Under the pieces are notes generated by a model. That model was not told the DNA's origin and ran no database searches. It saw only the letters and a list, made by a program, of their open reading frames with translations. From JBBATK01 sp044228285 (lineage in GTDB: Bacteria; Bacteroidota; Ignavibacteria; Kapaibacteriales; NICIL-2), in the NCBI GenBank assembly GCA_044228285.1, contig JBGAVD010000002.1:1-64000 (forward strand): 64,000 bases of DNA, in the 5' to 3' direction. Below are positions 45,531 to 55,126 of this stretch, in pieces. The translations under genes were made by a program, and so were the position numbers. The stretch's first letter is position 1. Each line of letters begins with the position of its first letter.

Positions 45531-45564
45531 CCTGGCAGAGGGTATTAAATCGATCTCTGCCAGG
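45531..45564 (-). terminator. Hairpin after the lipoprotein gene
   Basis: Ten perfect pairs (45531-45540 with 45555-45564), 14-base loop, 35 bases past the lipoprotein stop. T tract weak (CTTCGTATTC). It separates that gene from the ABC permeases. Confidence 0.65.
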
Positions 45565-45597
45565 TCATTCAATTCGCGAAACTGTAACAGGGAAGTA

Positions 45598-46179
45598 CTA
45601 GGGCTTGCCGTAGGTTTGGGAGTCGATGATTGCACCCTGAAGGAGCAATCTCGGACCTCTCGTAACGCTTTCTACAAGACCGACTCCCCGAGCGTAGCGT
45701 TGAAAGGGCATTCCATCATATGCCGCCGCAGGATACATGATTTCGACAATGTCAGTCGCTCTAAAAAAGGGAAGATCCATGTAGGCTTGCACTCCTTGCA
45801 CATAGCCGTGATGAGGGTCTGGGTCGGCCGCTGTTGCTGCAAAATTTATAAGCCAGCCTTCAGCAATGCACTCTACAATACTGTCTCGTTGACGAAGGGT
45901 GCGGACATCAACATTGGTTTCGCCATAGAATCGGACGGAATCGATAATGTCGTACTCGGTATAATCGCTATACTTTCGCTCAGCGATGCAATGTCGCACA
46001 AGCATGGAACTGTCGTTCCCGGTCATCATATACTTGTACTTCCACATGTTCCCGACTTTCAAAGGATAGTAGGGTGTGGCGAAGCTTGTGGTCTTGCTCG
46101 GCGAGCTTGTGGGTAGACAGGAATGTAAAGCGAGTGCTGCTGTGAACAACAGAACGAGACGCGTACAAAGACGTATCAT
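45598..46179 (-). CDS. Predicted lipoprotein, unknown
   Basis: A 193-residue lipoprotein: signal with lipobox LALHSC near residues 16-21 (MIRLCTRLVLLFTAALALHSC), then a Ser/Thr linker and a soluble domain opening with PYYPLKVGNMWKYKYMM. The YYPLxxGNxWxY opening is common in secreted domains of Bacteroidota lipoproteins of unknown function. GGAG stands eight bases before the ATG at 46179; a TTG at 46191 is less likely. It stands alone between the CCA enzyme and the permeases. Confidence 0.85.
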   Translation of the reverse strand: MIRLCTRLVLLFTAALALHSCLPTSSPSKTTSFATPYYPLKVGNMWKYKYMMTGNDSSMLVRHCIAERKYSDYTEYDIIDSVRFYGETNVDVRTLRQRDSIVECIAEGWLINFAATAADPDPHHGYVQGVQAYMDLPFFRATDIVEIMYPAAAYDGMPFQRYARGVGLVESVTRGPRLLLQGAIIDSQTYGKP

Positions 46180-46570
46180 AGAGTACTCCAAAAAAAGGTG
46201 TATAAAACTGTGGCTTTACAACGACAGCCCTGTTTCTGAGCTCTCTTGCTCGTCACGCTATATCACACAAATCGCTGCCTCGTGTACGCTTCGACACAGT
46301 GATGAATGCAGATACAGAGATTGCCCTGAAAACAACTGCTTTCGTTTCCAGTGAATGACACAGTAATGACCACATTGGTTTCAAAGACTTTGGAGATCAA
46401 GTCTGAGTTCGAACAGTACTGGAGCTTCGATCCAGGCACTCTTCTTAGAAAGTGTTGGTATAAAGGACCAGCAACTGCGATTATATGGCCTTTCCATGAA
46501 GATGCTTGTTGCACTAGGAAAGGTGCTTCTTGTTAAATGAGGGATAGAGAAGCCCCGTGACGAGTGGAGG
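46180..46570. other. Intergenic region of about 390 bases
   Basis: Between the lipoprotein gene and the CCA-adding enzyme gene, both minus strand. Short open frames here lack ribosome sites and composition; no strong hairpin is seen. The lipoprotein promoter must lie at the left end. Confidence 0.45.
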
Positions 46571-47980
46571 CTATTGTTGGGTTGAGAGCCACTCGTCTTT
46601 ATGACAGAGCATAAAATGTTTGGCTGCCTCGTAGTCATTAGGAATCAAGCCGTCAAGGATGGCTTCTTCAATGGCAGTTTTAACAATTCCTACGGCCCGT
46701 GATGGCTGAAGATTGCAGAGCTGCATGATTTCATCTCCACGCACTGGAGACTGGAAGGCAGCAAGCTTGTCACGCTCACGCACGTCAACGATCTTCTGAT
46801 AAACGATCTCATAGTTCTTCAGATATCGCTTCTGACGCGACTCATTTGACGTTGTTACATCTGCTCTGCATAACGTAAAGAGTTCTTCAAGCCAGTCGCC
46901 AGCATGAACGGCTAAGCGACGAATGGCAGAGTCGGTAACACCTTCGTCGACTAACATCATAGGACGTTGGTGCAAGCGCACAAGAGTTTCAACTTTTGTG
47001 AGATGGTCAAGAGGCAACTTCATGCGACGGAATATTTTGTCTTGCCAGCGCGCTCCAAACTCTTCATGTCCATGGAATGTCCAACCAATCCCCTCAACGA
47101 ACTTCTTTGTTTTGGGCTTTGCAATGTCATGCATCAAGGTGGCAAATCGTAGCCACAGGTCATCGCTTACTGCAGCAACATTATCGAGTACTTGCAAAGT
47201 GTGGTAGAATACATCCTTGTGATGATACTCTTTCGTACCCTGCTTCACGAGCTCTACACCTGCAAGTCGTTCTACTTCAGGAAAGACATGGGTCATGAGT
47301 GTAGAATCATGGAGAATCTCGAGTCCGATACTAGGCTTTGGTGAAGCAAGGATTTTCAAGAACTCATCGCTGATACGTTCTTGTGAGATGATCGAGATGC
47401 GCGAAGCCATTTGATGCATGGCAACCAAAACAGCGTCATCCACTCGGAACTCAAGTTGCGATGCGAAGCGCGCAGCGCGGAGCATACGCAAAGGATCATC
47501 ACTGAAGGTTACAACAGGGTCAAGAGGTGTTCTGAGAAGTTGCGATTCCATGTCGGCGCATCCACCAAACACATCGATCAGTTCTCCAAAGTTGTGCTTC
47601 TGAAGCGAGGCTGCCATAGCATTGACGGTGAAGTCTCGGCGACGAAGATCATCAAGGAGGGTGCCTTCAGTGACAATGGGATTGCGGGACTGCGGACTAT
47701 ACTCTTCTTTTCTCGTGCCTACAAACTCCAACTGGTATCCACCAACAGGCACCATTGCTGTGCGGAAACGTTCGAAGACAATTGCTTTGGAACGGAAATG
47801 CTCGGCAACGATGCGGGCAAAGGCAAGAGCATCTCCAACCACCGTACAATCAATGTCCGATCGTTGACGCTCAAGAAAATAGTCTCGCACATAACCGCCA
47901 ACCACATAGAGCTCTACCTGGTTCTTCTCAGCCAGTGATGCGAGCTCCAAAAGGAGAGGTTCGTGAAAGTCTAGTGTCAC
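46571..47980 (-). CDS. CCA tRNA nucleotidyltransferase / poly(A) polymerase family with HD domain
   Basis: A 469-residue class II nucleotidyltransferase: GGYVRDYFL (about residues 26-34) and the metal Asp pair DIDCTVVG (about 39-46), RRDFTVNAMA, DPLRMLRAARFASQLEF, and an HD phosphohydrolase domain with FATLMHDIAKPKTK (about 245-260). Such enzymes add or repair the CCA end of tRNA; CCA-addition versus poly(A) specificity cannot be told from this sequence. The start is GTG at 47980 with GCAGAAG upstream. A single gene. Confidence 0.92.
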   Translation of the reverse strand: MTLDFHEPLLLELASLAEKNQVELYVVGGYVRDYFLERQRSDIDCTVVGDALAFARIVAEHFRSKAIVFERFRTAMVPVGGYQLEFVGTRKEEYSPQSRNPIVTEGTLLDDLRRRDFTVNAMAASLQKHNFGELIDVFGGCADMESQLLRTPLDPVVTFSDDPLRMLRAARFASQLEFRVDDAVLVAMHQMASRISIISQERISDEFLKILASPKPSIGLEILHDSTLMTHVFPEVERLAGVELVKQGTKEYHHKDVFYHTLQVLDNVAAVSDDLWLRFATLMHDIAKPKTKKFVEGIGWTFHGHEEFGARWQDKIFRRMKLPLDHLTKVETLVRLHQRPMMLVDEGVTDSAIRRLAVHAGDWLEELFTLCRADVTTSNESRQKRYLKNYEIVYQKIVDVRERDKLAAFQSPVRGDEIMQLCNLQPSRAVGIVKTAIEEAILDGLIPNDYEAAKHFMLCHKDEWLSTQQ

Positions 47981-48087
47981 CTTCTGCTGTTGCTTGATGG
48001 GAAACGCTTAGGGAGAAATGATCTTGCCGATAATGATGTGATGGAGGGGAGAGTGTCCAGATACGCACCTCACCCGCATCAATCGCT

Positions 48088-49185
48088 CTAGACGTTGAAT
48101 CGAAAATGCATGACGTCGCCGTCTTGAACGATGTACTCTTTACCCTCTGTTCGGTAAAGTCCAGCATCCTTCACCGCTTGTTCCGAACCAAGTCGATTCC
48201 AATCTGCAAATGCCATCACTTCAGCGCGAATGAAGCCTCGTTCGAAATCTGTGTGAATGACTCCCGCAGCTTGAGGCGCGGTAGAATTCACTTTCACCGT
48301 CCATGCGCGAACTTCTTTAGGACCTGCAGTGAGATAGGTAATGAGTCCAAGAAGTGCATAGGCTTCGCGGATCACGCGGTCCAGACCTGGCTCTTCCATT
48401 CCTAAATCCGCAAGAAACAGCTCGCGGTCTTCTGCATCAAGCTGAGAAATCTCGGCTTCGATCTTTGCACAGATAGGAACGACGAGTGCGCCTTCTTTTG
48501 CTGCACGACCTTTCACAGCATCAATGAAAGCGTTGCCATTCTTTACACCATCTTCATTGGTGTTGCAAATGAACATCAACGGTTTGTTGGTGAGTAGGAA
48601 CAACGCACGAATGAACTCAGCTTCAGCATCGTTGATGGTTTTGAAAGAACGAGCCTGCTCACCACTATTGAGGTGTTCTAACAAACGAGTGAGCATTTCC
48701 AACTCATCCTTAGCTTCTTTGTCTTGCGAACGCGCTTTCTTCGTAACGGTTTCGATGCGCTTGGTGACTGAATCGATGTCCTTCAAACCCAACTCGGTTT
48801 CAATGATGTCGATGTCGCGAAGCGGATCTACGTCACCGCTCACGTGAACGACGTTATCGTCTACAAAGCAGCGGACCACATGTGCGATCGCGTCAACCGA
48901 CCGAATGTGCGAAAGGAACTGATTGCCTAATCCCTCACCCTGAGCTGCGCCCTTTACAAGTCCGGCGATGTCTACAAACTCAACCGTTGCAGGAACTAAT
49001 CGTTCGCTGCCATAGCTGCGGTTCAAGGCTAACAGACGCGGGTCTGGTACACTCACGATCCCGACATTAGGATCGATGGTGCAGAATGGATAATTCGCCG
49101 CCTCGATGTTGTTCGATGTGAGTGCGTTGAAGAGAGTTGACTTTCCTACGTTTGGCAGACCGACGATGCCACAAGCTATACCCAT
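48088..49185 (-). CDS. ychF: Redox/ribosome-associated ATPase YchF
   Basis: A 365-residue Obg-superfamily protein of normal YchF length. G1 GLPNVGKSTLFNAL (about residues 8-21), G3 DIAGLVKGAAQGEGLGN (about 73-89), G4 NTNED in place of NKxD, which fits ATP preference, and the C-terminal TGS-like domain (DFERGFIRAEVMAF...GKEYIVQDGDVMHFRFNV). YchF binds the ribosome and affects oxidative stress responses. Start 49185 is the conserved MGIACGIVGLP; the upstream frame adds no homology. Confidence 0.96.
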   Translation of the reverse strand: MGIACGIVGLPNVGKSTLFNALTSNNIEAANYPFCTIDPNVGIVSVPDPRLLALNRSYGSERLVPATVEFVDIAGLVKGAAQGEGLGNQFLSHIRSVDAIAHVVRCFVDDNVVHVSGDVDPLRDIDIIETELGLKDIDSVTKRIETVTKKARSQDKEAKDELEMLTRLLEHLNSGEQARSFKTINDAEAEFIRALFLLTNKPLMFICNTNEDGVKNGNAFIDAVKGRAAKEGALVVPICAKIEAEISQLDAEDRELFLADLGMEEPGLDRVIREAYALLGLITYLTAGPKEVRAWTVKVNSTAPQAAGVIHTDFERGFIRAEVMAFADWNRLGSEQAVKDAGLYRTEGKEYIVQDGDVMHFRFNV

Positions 49186-49451
49186 GATGTTTGCGTTCAG
49201 ATGATGAGAAGACGAAAACTGCAACCAGTCCGTGACGCCATGGTCAAGTCCGCGCTGCTGTACGTCTATTGAAATGATGACAGAACAACAAAATTACGAA
49301 GCAAAGCTGATGTACGGGCTGGTTGGAGCTCCGCAGTTGTGGGAAGACTGATTTTCGCGTAGGCGATGGTGCACGCAGTGCGACGCCAAAATTGAGGCAA
49401 TTTCATGGGGCTGTCGTTGGTAGCTATCTCAATCCTCAGCTACGCTGCACC

Positions 49452-50288
49452 CTAGATCCCCACTTGGAAGCCCAGACCCCAATAGTTGTCGGTGGTTGAA
49501 TAAAACAAGCCGTGAAGACTTAGTCCATTGTAGTAGTAGGCACTTAGCAAGATCTCGTAACCGTTGCGCTGCACTATGCTCAAGCCTGCCTGAGCAGCGT
49601 GAATGAGGGAGTATTTCTCTTCGATGCCTGAGAGCTTGAGGTCATACGCCGCAAATGCAGATAAACCTTCCGACAACGGCATACGTGCCTCTGCGCCTGC
49701 TTGTGGGATAATCAGATGTATCCGCGGCTGAGTGTTGTGGTTCGAAAAGACAGCGGTTAGTCCTGCGTAGGCGCGGTAGTGCTTCCAGTCTCTGGCAAGA
49801 ATGGCTTCGATGAACTCGCGGCTATACACATAGGGTTTGGGATGCAGAGTGCCCGCACTATCTGCCAGACCATCGGCTAAGTGCGCTGAGATGTGCGCTA
49901 GTCGCAAACGCAGACGCCACGAATGATCGCTCTCGATCCATCGCGCAGAAGCATTGACACCAAAGTAGTAGTCAACAGTTTCCACTGGAAACTTCAAGCG
50001 TCCTTCAGAGCGTAAACGTGTGTATGTCATGAAGTCGCCTCCAGCCATCCAGCGAGAGCTTGCTGTAGAATCAATTTGCATCAGATCAAAACTATGTCCA
50101 ATATCAAGTCGGAGTTTCTTCTCAGGAAGCTCAAGCTGAGTTCCAATACGCGCCTCAAGCGGATTTGCCAGGAGCGGTGAAAACAGTAAGCGCTGAGCCT
50201 GCAGACTTCCGGGCTTGACAAGAAAGCCTATTGCAACGATGCCGAGCAAAGTGAGGCGGAGTGCGGCTAAACGAGTGCTTTGTAACAT
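49452..50288 (-). CDS. Outer-membrane barrel protein, DUF1207-like
   Basis: A 278-residue exported protein with a signal peptide (about residues 1-32, ending GSLQAQ) followed by strands of a barrel of about 14 strands, with features seen in DUF1207 proteins: W..GGDFMTYTRLRSEGR, YFGVNASARW, and PRIHLIIPQAGAEAR. The C-terminal GLGFQVGI end is typical of an outer-membrane barrel. Start uncertain: 50288 gives a good signal peptide, but ATG at 50324 or the longer frame to 50375 are open. The DUF1207 assignment is by pattern only. Single gene between folP and ychF. Confidence 0.75.
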   Translation of the reverse strand: MLQSTRLAALRLTLLGIVAIGFLVKPGSLQAQRLLFSPLLANPLEARIGTQLELPEKKLRLDIGHSFDLMQIDSTASSRWMAGGDFMTYTRLRSEGRLKFPVETVDYYFGVNASARWIESDHSWRLRLRLAHISAHLADGLADSAGTLHPKPYVYSREFIEAILARDWKHYRAYAGLTAVFSNHNTQPRIHLIIPQAGAEARMPLSEGLSAFAAYDLKLSGIEEKYSLIHAAQAGLSIVQRNGYEILLSAYYYNGLSLHGLFYSTTDNYWGLGFQVGI

Positions 50289-50505
50289 GAGGTGTTTTAC
50301 GAAACGCTTATCGGCTATGGACATTTTGGATGCTTGAAAGATAGAACGAAAAGAAATCTTCGATGGATCTACCAATTGCGGAGGTCTGAGAAGGTTGAGT
50401 CAATCTGTGTATGTATTAGAAGCGGCATCAGTGCTGAATAGTGCACTAGTCTTGTGTTCTACCCTGAGCCTGGCACTCAGTTGCTTACATCATAGATACC
50501 GCGTC

Positions 50506-51315
50506 TTATGAAGTGACAAGTCCATTGTAGAGACGACGCAAAAGAACAATGGTATCCACCCGATGCACACGTAGATAGTTCGCACCGCTATGGATTAGCA
50601 GCGCATGCATGAGAGCCGTTGCTACATCACGATCTTCAGCTTTTTCAATTCCGCTCAGCGCTCCAATGAAACGTTTACGAGAGATACCAAGCATGAGAGG
50701 AACGCCTAAGTGCAGAAATGCTGGATGGTCGCGCAGGAGCTGAAGATTGTGTTCAAGGCTCTTGCCGAAACCTATGCCTATGCCAACGTCAACAATAACA
50801 TCTTTTACCCCCGCTGCGTGTGCTGCGACGATGCGATCGTGTAAGAAGTCAAACACTTCTTGGCTGACATTTTCATAGTGAGGATTCTGCTGCATAGACT
50901 GCGGCTGACCTTGCATGTGCATAAGAACGATGGGCACATTGAGTTGTGCAGCAAGGCCAAGCATTTTTTCGTCAAAGAGCCCAGCACTTACGTCATTGAT
51001 GATGCGAGCTCCTGCATCGATCGCGGCACGAGCAACCTCAGCTTTGCGTGTATCGATACTCATGGGGATAGCGGGGAAACGCTTTGCCACTTCGGCAATT
51101 ACTGGAATAACCCGCGCCAATTCTTGCTCTACCGACAATTGCTCAGCGCCAAGGCGTGTACTCTCGCCACCAACATCAAGCATCTCTGCGCCTTGAGAAA
51201 TCAGCAACTCAGCATGAGCGACAGCTGCATCACGCTCCGAGTAGAGTCCGCCGTCAGAAAACGAATCAGGAGTGACATTCAATATTCCTACAATTGTCGG
51301 AAAAGTAGTGTTCAT
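50506..51315 (-). CDS. folP: Dihydropteroate synthase
   Basis: A 269-residue TIM-barrel enzyme of folate synthesis, with ILNVTPDSFSDGG (about residues 10-22), GGESTRLGA (about 48-56), RIINDVSAG, DVGIGIGFGKSLEHN and the C-terminal VHRVD. In most relatives the loop reads GGESTRPGA; here Pro is Leu. It joins para-aminobenzoate to the pterin pyrophosphate and is the sulfonamide target. No other folate genes adjoin. ATG start at 51315. Confidence 0.95.
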   Translation of the reverse strand: MNTTFPTIVGILNVTPDSFSDGGLYSERDAAVAHAELLISQGAEMLDVGGESTRLGAEQLSVEQELARVIPVIAEVAKRFPAIPMSIDTRKAEVARAAIDAGARIINDVSAGLFDEKMLGLAAQLNVPIVLMHMQGQPQSMQQNPHYENVSQEVFDFLHDRIVAAHAAGVKDVIVDVGIGIGFGKSLEHNLQLLRDHPAFLHLGVPLMLGISRKRFIGALSGIEKAEDRDVATALMHALLIHSGANYLRVHRVDTIVLLRRLYNGLVTS

Positions 51316-51419
51316 GCGAGTTTGCGAGTAGGTGTCTGTTGATGAGCCTGAATCAACAAGCGTTGAGTGATGACAGTAGCATTGTAGATGCAGTTGAGCA
51401 GTGTGACTCCAAGCAGCGT

Positions 51420-52064
51420 TTAGAACGACTCTCGAGCTTGCAAGTAGCCATCAAGGCGCACTACTATTTCTTGGGATTGTGCCTCGGCAAGAACAGGCAT
51501 GAGCTCTTGCATATGCCGATAGAGCAAAATGAGTCGTTCGTTCTCGCTTTGAGATTCAAGAAGAATTTGCTTTTGGGCCAGTTGTAGACCCGCTTTCTGC
51601 GCCATCACAAAAGAGAACCCAGCATTATGTCCGGACGCGTGCTGCAAGCTCAGCTCGCCCTCGCCTTTGAACACCGTCTCAACGATGCGAATATACAGTT
51701 GCACGCACTGATCGAACAAATTCTCGTTCAACTCTGGGTCTGGCACATCATCAAAGTACTCGATGGAAGCGTGGATGCAGGACTCAGGACGTTCCTCAAT
51801 GTTCAGCAATCGATAGCGTCGACCGCCGGCAATGACGATGTCCATACGACCATCCTCATAGGTGCGGATGACCTCGACGAGCCGCGCTGTACAGCCAATG
51901 GTGCACATATCGGTGCCTTGAACAAGGTTGATTCCGAAGGCAGTTTTCGTTTCCTGGCACGTTTGAATCAGCTTCTTGTAGCGTTCTTCGTAGATATGCA
52001 AAGGAATAAAGGAACCTGGGAAAAGAACCAAATTCAAAGGAAATAGATCGATTTCATCCTGCAC
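51420..52064 (-). CDS. LON-domain (PUA-like) protein
   Basis: A 214-residue stand-alone LON substrate-binding domain: FPLNLVLFPGSFIPLHIYEERYKKL (about residues 7-31), GCTARLVEVIRTYEDGRMDIVIAGGRRYRLL, and a helical C-terminus. These proteins resemble the N-domain of Lon protease without ATPase or protease parts; their job is unknown. The start is taken as GTG at 52064 because AGGA stands eight bases upstream and no ATG precedes the domain; the frame runs upstream to a TTG at 52139. It is 104 bases from folP. Confidence 0.9.
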   Translation of the reverse strand: MQDEIDLFPLNLVLFPGSFIPLHIYEERYKKLIQTCQETKTAFGINLVQGTDMCTIGCTARLVEVIRTYEDGRMDIVIAGGRRYRLLNIEERPESCIHASIEYFDDVPDPELNENLFDQCVQLYIRIVETVFKGEGELSLQHASGHNAGFSFVMAQKAGLQLAQKQILLESQSENERLILLYRHMQELMPVLAEAQSQEIVVRLDGYLQARESF

Positions 52065-52672
52065 GCGTGAGTTCCTCGAGATACGATATGTCCCAAAAAT
52101 AGTATCTAGACCCACGCCCTCACCATGCGAAGCAATCAAGAGTCTACTTGGTGACTTTTCTGTATGCAGTCGCTTCGCGCCTGCCGCAGCCCTCAGCTGA
52201 GCAGTCCTACGAGAAGTGCAGTACTAAAGAGTGTAGAGACAGAGTCATTGTGCACAACTCCAACATCCACGTCCAAAGAACCTCCCTCATTATCATAGGA
52301 TGTCTGGAGGTTGAGTGCAAACGTTGCCAATAGCGCTGCATGAGGCAGAAGGGGCATGTTGCGAATGCGTTATGCGGAGCCCCATGAAGAGAACTCCAAA
52401 GGAAGCGTCATAGCTCATTCTTAGGGCTAGAATGCACTGATTCAGCAAAACGCTGTTGCCTTGAGGAACGTCATGAATGAAGGTCAACCCTGAGGGTGAA
52501 AGTACACTGTAAACGCAGTGTTTTGTTTTTAAAGGGCTAGAACGGTAAAAATGCAGACTTTGCCATAGACAGAGTTCGTAATGCAAGGCACAATTTGAGA
52601 ATGTTTAGACTCGTTTCCATCACATTTGCCGCGAATTCCCCTTTTTCTCCTTGTCGATATGATTTTCCTTCG
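52065..52672. other. Intergenic region upstream of fusA1
   Basis: About 600 bases with no supported gene. One seven-pair stem (AACCTCC...GGAGGTT, about 52279-52312) lies near its middle. The right end holds the fusA1 promoter. Confidence 0.45.
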
Positions 52673-52680
52673 TACTTTTG
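52651..52680 (+). promoter_or_regulatory. Promoter of fusA1, Bacteroidota type
   Basis: TTG at 52651-52653, a 19-base gap, then TACTTTTG (52673-52680). This matches the Bacteroidota consensus TTTG, 19-20 bases, TAnnTTTG. It would start transcription about 85 bases before the fusA1 ATG. Confidence 0.7.
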
Positions 52681-52736
52681 TGGTCTTGTAAAATACCCTT
52701 TGACTTCTGCGGTGTTTTGCAGAAGAAAAGACCACA
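52679..52736 (+). promoter_or_regulatory. Nested stem-loop in the fusA1 leader
   Basis: TGTGGTCTT (52679-52687) pairs with AAGACCACA (52728-52736), nine perfect pairs, enclosing a six-pair hairpin (52705-52710 with 52719-52724). It ends 36 bases before the start codon. The left arm overlaps the expected start point of transcription, so the outer stem may form only in transcripts that begin further upstream. Confidence 0.45.
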
Positions 52737-52772
52737 TATGTCGTACTAACACGGTTCCTTTGGGAAGCAACC

Positions 52773-54872
52773 ATGGCTGAGATTAGCAAAATTCGTAACA
52801 TCGGTATTTCGGCTCACATTGATTCGGGCAAGACCACGTTGAGTGAGCGAATTTTGTTTTACACGGGTAAGATTCACCGGATTATCGAGGTTCGTAGCAA
52901 AGAGGGCAACGGTCCAACGATGGATTCGATGGATTTGGAACGCGAAAAGGGAATTACCATCCAATCCGCCGCAACCTATTGCGAGTGGAAGGATTATACT
53001 ATCAATCTTATTGACACGCCAGGTCACGTTGATTTTACCGTAGAGGTAGAGCGGGCGTTGCGCGTACTTGATGGAGCTGTATTGGTCTTGTGTTCCGTTT
53101 CCGGGGTGCAGAGCCAATCGATCACCGTTGATCGTCAGATGCGCCGATACAACGTTCCACGTTTAGCATTCATCAACAAAGCTGATCGTTCGGGTGCAAA
53201 TCCGTACCGTGTTGTTGATCAATTGCGTGAGAAGTTGAATCACAATCCTGTAATGTTGAACATCCCTATTGGTTTAGAGGACAAGTTCGCAGGAGTTGTC
53301 GATCTTTTGAAGATGAAAGCCATGTACTTTGATGGCGATAACGGTGAGTTTGTGCGTGAGGAAGAGATTCCAGCGGACATGCAAGCTCAGGCGAAGGAGT
53401 ATCGTCACAAATTAGAAGAGTGTCTATCCGACTTTAGCGATACTGTAGCTGAGAAGTTCTTGATGGAAGAGCCTGTTACCATGGAAGAAATGCTTCCAGT
53501 GATTCGTAAGGCGACCATCGAAATGAAGATCACTCCAGTACTTGTTGGTACAGCGAAGCAAAACAAGGGTGTGCAGTTACTTCTTGATGCTGTATGCTCG
53601 TTCTTGCCAGATCCATCTGAGGTGTCGAACGTGGCATTGGATCGTGATCAAAACGAGAAGCAAGTTGGCTTGGAGTCTGACATCAAGAAACCATTTGTTG
53701 GTTTGGCATTCAAGCTTGAAGACGGTCGATTCGGACAATTGACTTACATGCGTATTTACCAAGGTAGTGTGAAGAAAGGTGATACCATCTTCAACATTGC
53801 AAATGGCAAGAAGCTGAAAGTTCCACGTCTGGCACGTATGCACGCTAGTGAAATGCACGATATTGATGCAACATCAGCAGGAGACATCGTAGCGATGTTT
53901 GGTGTGGATTGTGCGTCTGGTGACACCTTCACTGACGGTACTGTGAACTATGCAATGACCTCCATGTTTGTTCCTGAGCCAGTAATCGAGTTAGCGGTTG
54001 CGCCGAAGGACAAAGCAGGTCAGGTAAACTTCTCTAAGGCTTTGAATCGCTTTACCAAGGAAGATCCAACATTGCGCGTTTATCGTGACGAAGAGAGTAA
54101 CGAGACCATCATCAAAGGAATGGGTGAGTTGCACTTGGAGATCTACATTGAGCGTATTCGTCGTGAGTACAATTGTGAAGTAGCGGTTGGACGTCCAAAG
54201 GTAGCCTTCCGTGAAGCAATTACACGTCGTGCAGAGTTTAACTATACCCACAAAAAGCAAACAGGTGGATCTGGACAATTTGCTCGCGTAGCGGGTTACA
54301 TTGAGCCTATCAACGAGCCTGAAATCCACGACAACTATCAGTTTGTAGATGAGATTGTAGGTGGGGTTATTTCACGTGAGTTTATTCCAGCGTGTGATAA
54401 GGGATTTGCTGAGCAAGTAAAGGACGGACAACTCATTGGTCAGCCAATTCAGCGTATTCGTGTTGTCTTGAACGACGGTGCTACCCACGCGGTTGACTCC
54501 TCAGAAATGGCGTTTAAGCTCGCTTCTATGGCGGCTTTGCGTGAGTGTTATAATTCTGCTGGTCCCGTAGTATTGGAGCCAATTATGAAGCTTGAAGTGT
54601 CGGTTCCAGAAGAATTCCAGGGTGTTGCGATTGGTCAGATCAATCAGCGTCGTGGAGTGATTATTGGTACAGACAGCGAAGCGGGTTATGTAACCGTTAC
54701 TTCGGAAGTTCCACTGCAAATGATGTTTGGATACTCGACCGACATCCGCAGTGTAACCCAGGGTAAGGGCGAGTTTACCATGGAGTTCATGAAGTATGCA
54801 CAAGTTCCAAAGGCTGTGCAGGACGAGATGGTAAAAGAGTACCAAAAGCGCAGAGCTGAAGGTCTCAAGTAA
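52773..54872 (+). CDS. fusA: Elongation factor G, mitochondrial EF-G1/spdEFG1-like
   Basis: A 699-residue EF-G with all domains. P-loop is AHIDSGKT (about residues 15-22), with Ser where canonical bacterial EF-G has Ala; then DSMDLEREKGITIQSAATYCEWKDYTINLIDTPGHVDFTVEVERALRVLDGAVLVLCSVSGVQSQS and INKADRSG. These stretches track mitochondrial EF-G1 more closely than ordinary bacterial EF-G. Domain IV and V (HKKQTGGSGQFARVAGYIEP, GQINQRRGVIIGTDSEAGYVTV) fit too. It would catalyse translocation. It is a monocistronic unit with its own promoter and terminator. Confidence 0.95.
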   Translation: MAEISKIRNIGISAHIDSGKTTLSERILFYTGKIHRIIEVRSKEGNGPTMDSMDLEREKGITIQSAATYCEWKDYTINLIDTPGHVDFTVEVERALRVLDGAVLVLCSVSGVQSQSITVDRQMRRYNVPRLAFINKADRSGANPYRVVDQLREKLNHNPVMLNIPIGLEDKFAGVVDLLKMKAMYFDGDNGEFVREEEIPADMQAQAKEYRHKLEECLSDFSDTVAEKFLMEEPVTMEEMLPVIRKATIEMKITPVLVGTAKQNKGVQLLLDAVCSFLPDPSEVSNVALDRDQNEKQVGLESDIKKPFVGLAFKLEDGRFGQLTYMRIYQGSVKKGDTIFNIANGKKLKVPRLARMHASEMHDIDATSAGDIVAMFGVDCASGDTFTDGTVNYAMTSMFVPEPVIELAVAPKDKAGQVNFSKALNRFTKEDPTLRVYRDEESNETIIKGMGELHLEIYIERIRREYNCEVAVGRPKVAFREAITRRAEFNYTHKKQTGGSGQFARVAGYIEPINEPEIHDNYQFVDEIVGGVISREFIPACDKGFAEQVKDGQLIGQPIQRIRVVLNDGATHAVDSSEMAFKLASMAALRECYNSAGPVVLEPIMKLEVSVPEEFQGVAIGQINQRRGVIIGTDSEAGYVTVTSEVPLQMMFGYSTDIRSVTQGKGEFTMEFMKYAQVPKAVQDEMVKEYQKRRAEGLK

Positions 54873-54895
54873 ACACTAGTCCTAAGATGCAACTA

Positions 54896-54926
54896 AACCC
54901 TGTCGACCAATGGGTCAGACAGGGTT
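54896..54926 (+). terminator. Hairpin between fusA1 and rpsL
   Basis: Thirteen pairs with one bulged A (54896-54908 with 54913-54926), four-base loop, followed by TATTGTC. It sits 24 bases after the fusA1 stop. Confidence 0.75.
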
Positions 54927-55046
54927 TATTGTCAGCACTAGTTTCTACGCAAGAAGATACGCGGACAAATGTGGGCAACTTTTCCTGCCATTTGATGTAA
55001 AACTGGGCGAGAATTCAACTTTCTCTCCTCTTTTCCTCAAAAATAT

Positions 55047-55077
55047 TTTTCCTTTTCAACTTCCTGTCGTAATTTTG
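55047..55077 (+). promoter_or_regulatory. Possible promoter of rpsL
   Basis: TAATTTTG at 55070-55077 fits the -7 element, with a run of T about 19-20 bases upstream in place of TTTG. It lies 49 bases before the rpsL start and after the hairpin, as expected if rpsL begins a new unit. Confidence 0.55.
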
Positions 55078-55126
55078 TCGGCTCGCACAAAAGGGCGAGT
55101 TATTTTCATCATTGTCGATTCAGATC

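Noticed and set aside
52293..52586. Minus-strand frames upstream of fusA1
   Set aside because: Random composition in the control region of fusA1.
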